Below the pieces are notes generated by a model. The model was not told the DNA's origin. It searched no databases and saw only the letters and a list, made by a program, of their open reading frames with translations. Shown piece by piece: positions 5,601 through 9,474 of a stretch of DNA of 9,474 nucleotides. Numbering within the stretch: the stretch's first letter is position 1; each line of letters opens with the position of its first letter. The position numbers were made by a program, and so were the translations under genes. The DNA comes from Actinomycetes bacterium (lineage in GTDB: Bacteria; Actinomycetota; Thermoleophilia; RBG-16-64-13), in assembly GCA_021815245.1 (NCBI GenBank), contig JAKAHF010000039.1:1-9474 (forward strand), read 5' to 3'.

Positions 5601-7930
5601 TGGCCGGTCTAGCGGGAGGCGGGATGTCTGAGCTCTACGAGCAGTTGGGTCTTACGCGCTGGGAGTACGAGCGCATCTGCGAGATACAGGGCCGCGAGCC
5701 GACCCACGTCGAACTGGCCGTCTTCTCTCTCATGTGGAGCGAGCACTGCGGCTACAAGCACTCCAAACCGCTCCTCAAGCGCTTTCCCACCAAGGGAGAC
5801 TACGTGCTGCAGGGCCCCGGCGAGAATGCCGGCATCGTCGACATAGGCGGTGGGGTTGCCGTGGCCATGAAGATCGAGAGCCACAACCATCCGTCGGCGG
5901 TCGAGCCCTATCAGGGGGCCGCCACCGGAGTGGGGGGCATCATTCGCGACATCTTCGCCATGGGGGCGCGTCCCATCTGCGGACTCGATTCGTTGCGCTT
6001 CGGCGAGATCGAGCCCCTGCCGGGCCGCACCGGAACGTCTGACGGGCCGGCGGCCGACGCACCCCCATCGGAGGCGACCACCAACCGCCAGCGCTACTTG
6101 TTCGAACAGGTAGTCGCCGGCATCGGCGGCTATGGCAACTGCATGGGCATCCCCACGGTGGCCGGCGAGGTCTACTTCGAGGATCCCTACGCGGGTAACT
6201 GCCTGGTCAACGCCATGACGGTCGGGCTCGTGAACACCGACGAGATCATCCGCAGCAAGGCCGCGGGTGTCGGCAACCATGTCGTGCTCTTCGGCTCCAA
6301 GACCGGGCGTGACGGCATCGGCGGCGCCAGCGTACTCGCCAGCCAGGTATTCGACGAGACGCTCGAGGAGAAGCGGCCATCGGTTCAGGTCGGCGATCCC
6401 TTCACAGAGAAGAAACTGCTCGAGGCCTGTCTCGAACTGCTGCGCGACGACCTGCTGGTCGCGCTTCAAGATCTGGGCGCCGCCGGCATCACCTCGTCTT
6501 CGAGCGAGATGGCCGCGAAGGGCGAGGTCGGCATCGACCTCTACGCCGACCGGGTGCCCCTGCGCGAGGCCGACATGGAACCCTGGGAGATCATGATCAG
6601 CGAGAGCCAGGAGCGCATGCTGTGCATCGTGGCTCCCGACAAATGGGAGGGCGTCAAGGCCGTTTGCGAGCGCTGGGACCTCGACGTGACCATCGTGGGT
6701 GAAGTCACCGACACCAAGAATCTGCGTGTCTTCTACGGTGGCCAGATGGTAGGCGACATGGATGCCGTCGCTCTCGCCGAGCCTCCCACCTATGACATAC
6801 CCCAGGAGCGGCCGGCGCACGAGGTCGACGAGCCTCTCGACCCGGCCGACTTTCCTGCTCCCGACGCGTCTCTCGCCGACATCCTCTACGATCTCATCGG
6901 CTCCCCCAATATCGCGAGCCGTCGCTGGGTCTGGCAGCAGTACGACCATCAAGTGCAACTCAACACCGTGATCGTGCCCGGCGGCGATGCCGCTCTGCTG
7001 CGTATCAAGAAGTCCGGGGCCGGCATCGCGGTTTGCACCGACGGCAACGGGCGTCAGACCTACCTCGATCCCTATCGGGGCGGCAAAGCGGCAGTGTGCG
7101 AAGCGGCGAGGAACGTGTCGTGCGTCGGGGCCAAGCCCATCGCCATCACCAACTGCCTGAACTTCGGCAACCCCGACAACGGGCCGATCGCATACCAGCT
7201 GGCGCAGGCCATCGAGGGCATGTCCGAGGCCTGCGAGGCCCTCGGCACACCGGTCATCTCGGGCAACGTCTCGCTCTACAACGAGAGCTTCGACCAGCCT
7301 ATCTACCCGACCCCCGTGGTGGGGATGCTCGGCCTCATGGACGACGTCACGCTCAACTGCACCATCGCCTTCAAGGGCGAGGGAGATGTCATCTACCTGC
7401 TGGGCGAGGCGATCCCGGTGCTCGACGGCTCCGAGTACCAGAAGCGGTGGTACGGCGGAGCGAAAGGCCGGCCGGCCGGCCGCATACCCGACGTCGATCT
7501 GGCCGTCGAGGTCAGGCTGCAGAATCTGCTGCGCCGGGCCATAGGCGAAAAGCTCCTGCGGTCGGCCCATGACGTCTCCGACGGCGGTGTGGCGGTGGCT
7601 CTCGCGGAGAGCTGCGTGGCAGGCAAGATCGGGGCTTCACTCGCCCCGGCCCGCAAGGCTCCCGTCCGACACGATCTGGCTCTGTTCGGAGAAACGCCCA
7701 GCATGGCTGTGGTCTCGGTCGCGCCCACGAACGTCGACGCTTTCGAGCGCTTGTGCCGCGATTCTGGCGTGCAGTTCATGCAGTTCGGCGTGGTAGGCGG
7801 CACCGAGCTGGCGCTCGTAGCCGCGAACCCGGCGGACGGCGTCCTGCCGGGTACCGTGATTCTGCGAGCGCCTATCGCGAAGTTGGAGGAGATCTACGAG
7901 TCCGCTTTGCGCCGGGCCCTGGGGGAATGA
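5600..7930 (+). CDS. purL: FGAM synthase synthetase subunit PurL (short form)
   Basis: The 776-residue ATP-dependent catalytic subunit, converting FGAR to FGAM with ammonia from PurQ. Family motifs in order are [12 protein letters not shown] (45-56), [20 protein letters not shown] (91-110), [11 protein letters not shown] (115-125), [15 protein letters not shown] (291-305) in the first half, then CLNFGNP (519-525), [10 protein letters not shown] (553-562) and [16 protein letters not shown] (655-670) in the second. This is the two-half ATP-binding layout of the short PurL, without the N-terminal PurS-like and C-terminal glutaminase regions of the long form; PurS and PurQ upstream supply those. 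ATG 5600 overlaps the purQ stop and has GAGG eight bases upstream. ATG 5624, with GGGAGG four bases before it, is an alternative giving 768 residues. About 20 Pro/Ala/Thr-rich residues (139-162) look like a family-specific insertion. Confidence 0.96.
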   Translation: MAGLAGGGMSELYEQLGLTRWEYERICEIQGREPTHVELAVFSLMWSEHCGYKHSKPLLKRFPTKGDYVLQGPGENAGIVDIGGGVAVAMKIESHNHPSAVEPYQGAATGVGGIIRDIFAMGARPICGLDSLRFGEIEPLPGRTGTSDGPAADAPPSEATTNRQRYLFEQVVAGIGGYGNCMGIPTVAGEVYFEDPYAGNCLVNAMTVGLVNTDEIIRSKAAGVGNHVVLFGSKTGRDGIGGASVLASQVFDETLEEKRPSVQVGDPFTEKKLLEACLELLRDDLLVALQDLGAAGITSSSSEMAAKGEVGIDLYADRVPLREADMEPWEIMISESQERMLCIVAPDKWEGVKAVCERWDLDVTIVGEVTDTKNLRVFYGGQMVGDMDAVALAEPPTYDIPQERPAHEVDEPLDPADFPAPDASLADILYDLIGSPNIASRRWVWQQYDHQVQLNTVIVPGGDAALLRIKKSGAGIAVCTDGNGRQTYLDPYRGGKAAVCEAARNVSCVGAKPIAITNCLNFGNPDNGPIAYQLAQAIEGMSEACEALGTPVISGNVSLYNESFDQPIYPTPVVGMLGLMDDVTLNCTIAFKGEGDVIYLLGEAIPVLDGSEYQKRWYGGAKGRPAGRIPDVDLAVEVRLQNLLRRAIGEKLLRSAHDVSDGGVAVALAESCVAGKIGASLAPARKAPVRHDLALFGETPSMAVVSVAPTNVDAFERLCRDSGVQFMQFGVVGGTELALVAANPADGVLPGTVILRAPIAKLEEIYESALRRALGE

Positions 7931-9474
7931 TGCGGGATCTCTGGCCAGACGAATCACCCCATGACGAGTGTGGGGTGTTCGGCATCTACGCGCCCGAGAT
8001 GGATGTTGCCCGCCTCACGTTCTTCGCTCTCTTCGCCCTGCAGCATCGCGGTCAGGAATCGGCCGGCATCGCCGTGACCGACGGCACCAGGCTGACGGTG
8101 CACAAGGATATGGGCCTCGTCTCGCAGGTCTTCCAAGAGGACACGCTCCATACGTTGCCTGGCGATCTGGCAATAGGTCACGTGCGTTACTCGACCACCG
8201 GAGCGAGTGAGAAGCGCAATGCCCAGCCGTTCGCGCGCACGCGCGACGGATCGTTCATCGCTCTGGCCCACAACGGCAACCTGGTGAACACCGATGACCT
8301 GCGCGTCGAACTCGTGCGCAACGGGCATGTCTTCGAGAGCACATCCGACACCGAGATCATCGCGGCCCTGCTTGCGGAGCACCCCTCGCACGACATCCGC
8401 GAAGCCCTGCGCGACGTCATCCCGCAGTTGCGCGGCGCGTTCAGCGCCGTGCTGCTCACCAAGGACGAGGTCATCGGTTTCCGCGACCCCTATGGCGTAC
8501 GACCCCTCGTGCTCGGTCAACTCGACGGCCGGTACTGCCTTGCCAGCGAGACCTCGGGGCTCGACATCATTGGCGCCGAGTTGGTGCGGGAGCTCGAGCC
8601 GGGGGAACTGTGCGTGCTGAGCGAGCGGGGCTACGAGATAGAGCAGGTGGTCGACCGCAAGCGCTCGGCCCTCTGCGTGTTCGAGTTCATCTACTTCGCG
8701 CGGCCCGATTCGGTCATGAAGGGACAGACGCTCTACGCGGCCCGCAGCCGCATGGGCGAGGAGTTGGCGGCGGAATCTCCGGTGGAGGCCGACCTTGTGA
8801 GTCCGGTGCCCGACACGGGCATCTCGGCGGCCACGGGGTATGCGGCCCGAAGCGGCATCCAATACGGCGAAGCGCTCATCAAGAACCGCTACATCGGACG
8901 CACCTTCATTGAGCCTACCGACAGCTTCCGCAAACAGGGCGTCGCCCTCAAATACAACGCCATTATGGAGAACGTGCTCAATAAACGCGTGGTCATGTTG
9001 GATGATTCCATTGTACGCGGAACGACCTCCACAGCGCTTATTCATCTTATCCGCGAGGCACAACCTCATGAGGTTCACCTCCGCATTACTGCTCCTCCCA
9101 TTACCCACCCGTGCAAATACGGCATGGATTTCCCCAGCCGCGAAGAGTTGATCGCCAACCGGGCGGGCGGGGATGTCGAGAAGATCAGGGAATATCTCGA
9201 CGTCGACAGTCTGTCGTATCTGTCGCTGGAACGCCTGCTCGACGATGGGCTGGCCAGCCCTCCGCCGCCGGAAAGTGCGCAGCTGTTCCTGGTCGTGCCG
9301 CGTCTCGGCACCATCTCGCCCTGGGCCAGCAAAGCCACCGACATCGCGCACAACTGCGGCCTGGAGCGCATCCACCGCATCGAGCGCGGCATCGCCTACC
9401 GTCTGCGCCTGAAGGACGGCCGCGCCTGCAGCGATCACGAACGCGCGCAGCTCGCGGCGCTGTTGCACGACCGC
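7927..9474 (+). CDS. purF: Amidophosphoribosyltransferase PurF, 3' part abnormal and open at the window end
   Basis: PurF makes phosphoribosylamine from PRPP and glutamine, the committed step of purine synthesis. ATG 7927 (or the adjacent ATG 7930) overlaps the purL stop, and GGGGG lies just upstream. Residues 1-14 are a probable propeptide ahead of the nucleophile Cys15 in [10 protein letters not shown]. Glutaminase-site motifs are HVRYSTTGA (Arg87), HNGNLVN (115-121) and STSDTE (Asp141). The PRPP motif is [13 protein letters not shown] (355-367). Cys250 and Cys396 fit two of the four Fe-S ligands known in Bacillus PurF. The other two, a CxxC near the C terminus, are missing. After [10 protein letters not shown] the frame runs on with no stop into a sequence like the long-form PurL (from about residue 453). 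Codon use also changes inside the PRPP domain. The first 327 codons look native; the rest may be foreign or misjoined. Confidence 0.88.
   Translation, partial: MMRDLWPDESPHDECGVFGIYAPEMDVARLTFFALFALQHRGQESAGIAVTDGTRLTVHKDMGLVSQVFQEDTLHTLPGDLAIGHVRYSTTGASEKRNAQPFARTRDGSFIALAHNGNLVNTDDLRVELVRNGHVFESTSDTEIIAALLAEHPSHDIREALRDVIPQLRGAFSAVLLTKDEVIGFRDPYGVRPLVLGQLDGRYCLASETSGLDIIGAELVRELEPGELCVLSERGYEIEQVVDRKRSALCVFEFIYFARPDSVMKGQTLYAARSRMGEELAAESPVEADLVSPVPDTGISAATGYAARSGIQYGEALIKNRYIGRTFIEPTDSFRKQGVALKYNAIMENVLNKRVVMLDDSIVRGTTSTALIHLIREAQPHEVHLRITAPPITHPCKYGMDFPSREELIANRAGGDVEKIREYLDVDSLSYLSLERLLDDGLASPPPPESAQLFLVVPRLGTISPWASKATDIAHNCGLERIHRIERGIAYRLRLKDGRACSDHERAQLAALLHDR
8908..9120 (+). other. 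Segment of purF with codon use unlike the rest of the window
   Basis: In these 71 codons lysine is AAA four times and AAG never, and isoleucine is ATT six times against ATC once. In the preceding 327 codons of the same gene lysine is AAG six times and AAA never, and isoleucine is ATC 14 times, ATT once and ATA twice. CAA, CCT, ACT, GTA and AAT codons also cluster here. The encoded protein is still good PurF (the PRPP-binding region). This is what is expected where a conserved stretch from another organism has been joined in, by assembly or by recombination. Confidence 0.6.
9226..9474 (+). other. Fragment resembling the N-terminal region of long-form (proteobacterial) PurL, in frame with purF
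   Basis: From about 9283 the frame encodes [20 protein letters not shown] followed by [20 protein letters not shown], and it ends in AALLHDR. This matches a hallmark of the N-terminal region of the roughly 1,300-residue PurL of gamma- and beta-proteobacteria, where E. coli reads LLVTPRPGTISPWSSKATD and then IAHNCGL. That region lies about 90 residues into PurL, so this piece lacks its own start. It has no counterpart in PurF. The junction lies somewhere in 9226-9283, near LERLL, a string plausible in both proteins. The fragment is cut by the window end. Confidence 0.7.

Noticed and set aside
7465..7482. GGCCGGCCGGCC palindrome in purL
   Set aside because: It lies in coding sequence (Gly-Arg-Pro-Ala-Gly-Arg) and is expected by chance at this GC content.
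5609..7570. 653-codon open frame on the minus strand
   Set aside because: It lies wholly inside purL on the opposite strand. Long antisense frames arise in high-GC genes, and the translation shows no recognisable domain while purL is certain.
7954..9468. 504-codon open frame on the minus strand
   Set aside because: Antisense to purF, spanning also the suspicious join; it has no domain signal and is explained by GC-rich third positions.
1..9474. Search for tRNA, rRNA, CRISPR array, insertion sequence or phage genes
   Set aside because: No clover-leaf or rRNA sequence, no regularly spaced repeats, and no transposase or integrase motif were seen by eye on either strand.

Overview
The window is a high-GC stretch of bacterial DNA, most likely from an actinobacterium (Actinomycetota) or a close high-GC relative. 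The reasons are GTG starts, the strong third-position GC of most genes, an ECF sigma factor paired with a one-pass membrane companion, and TAnnnT-type -10 boxes that sit 6-8 bases from start codons, which is the leaderless pattern common in actinobacteria. Finer placement is not possible from the sequence alone. The sequence opens inside a gene and closes inside an open frame.

Layout: (1) 1-156 is the tail of a probable cyclase (kynurenine-formamidase-like) protein. (2) 338-1702 is a radical SAM enzyme in the unusual order radical SAM - PDZ - DUF512-like. (3) 1764-1991 on the minus strand is a small two-helix membrane protein, divergent from (4) an ECF sigma factor at 2100-2600, followed by (5) a one-pass membrane protein at 2649-3431 whose outer part looks like S-layer homology (SLH) repeats. 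(6) A bidirectional terminator built on a perfect 28-bp palindrome separates this from (7) a minus-strand exported protein of unknown function (3521-4390) with an internally duplicated domain. (8) From 4608 to the end runs a tightly coupled purine operon, purS-purQ-purL-purF.

The purine genes fit together. PurS, PurQ and the short PurL form the three-part FGAM synthase (step 4), and PurF is the committed first step (PRPP amidotransferase). Gene junctions are abutting or overlapping (0 bp, TGATG, ATGATGA), implying translational coupling. A TAGAAT -10 box and a leader with a hairpin and a possible anti-Shine-Dalgarno sequence precede purS.

The most striking feature is at the right edge. The purF frame does not end as PurF should. 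Codon use changes sharply at about 8908-9120. After the end of the PurF catalytic fold the frame continues without a stop into a sequence with the hallmark of the N-terminal region of the long, proteobacterial-type PurL. The last two iron-sulfur cysteines of PurF are replaced by it. With a complete short PurL already in the same operon, the simplest reading is a chimeric join of DNA from different organisms (an assembly artefact), though a real fusion cannot be excluded from sequence alone. The best biological leads are the permuted radical SAM/PDZ/DUF512 protein, the sigma factor/SLH-like membrane pair, and the duplicated-domain exported protein.
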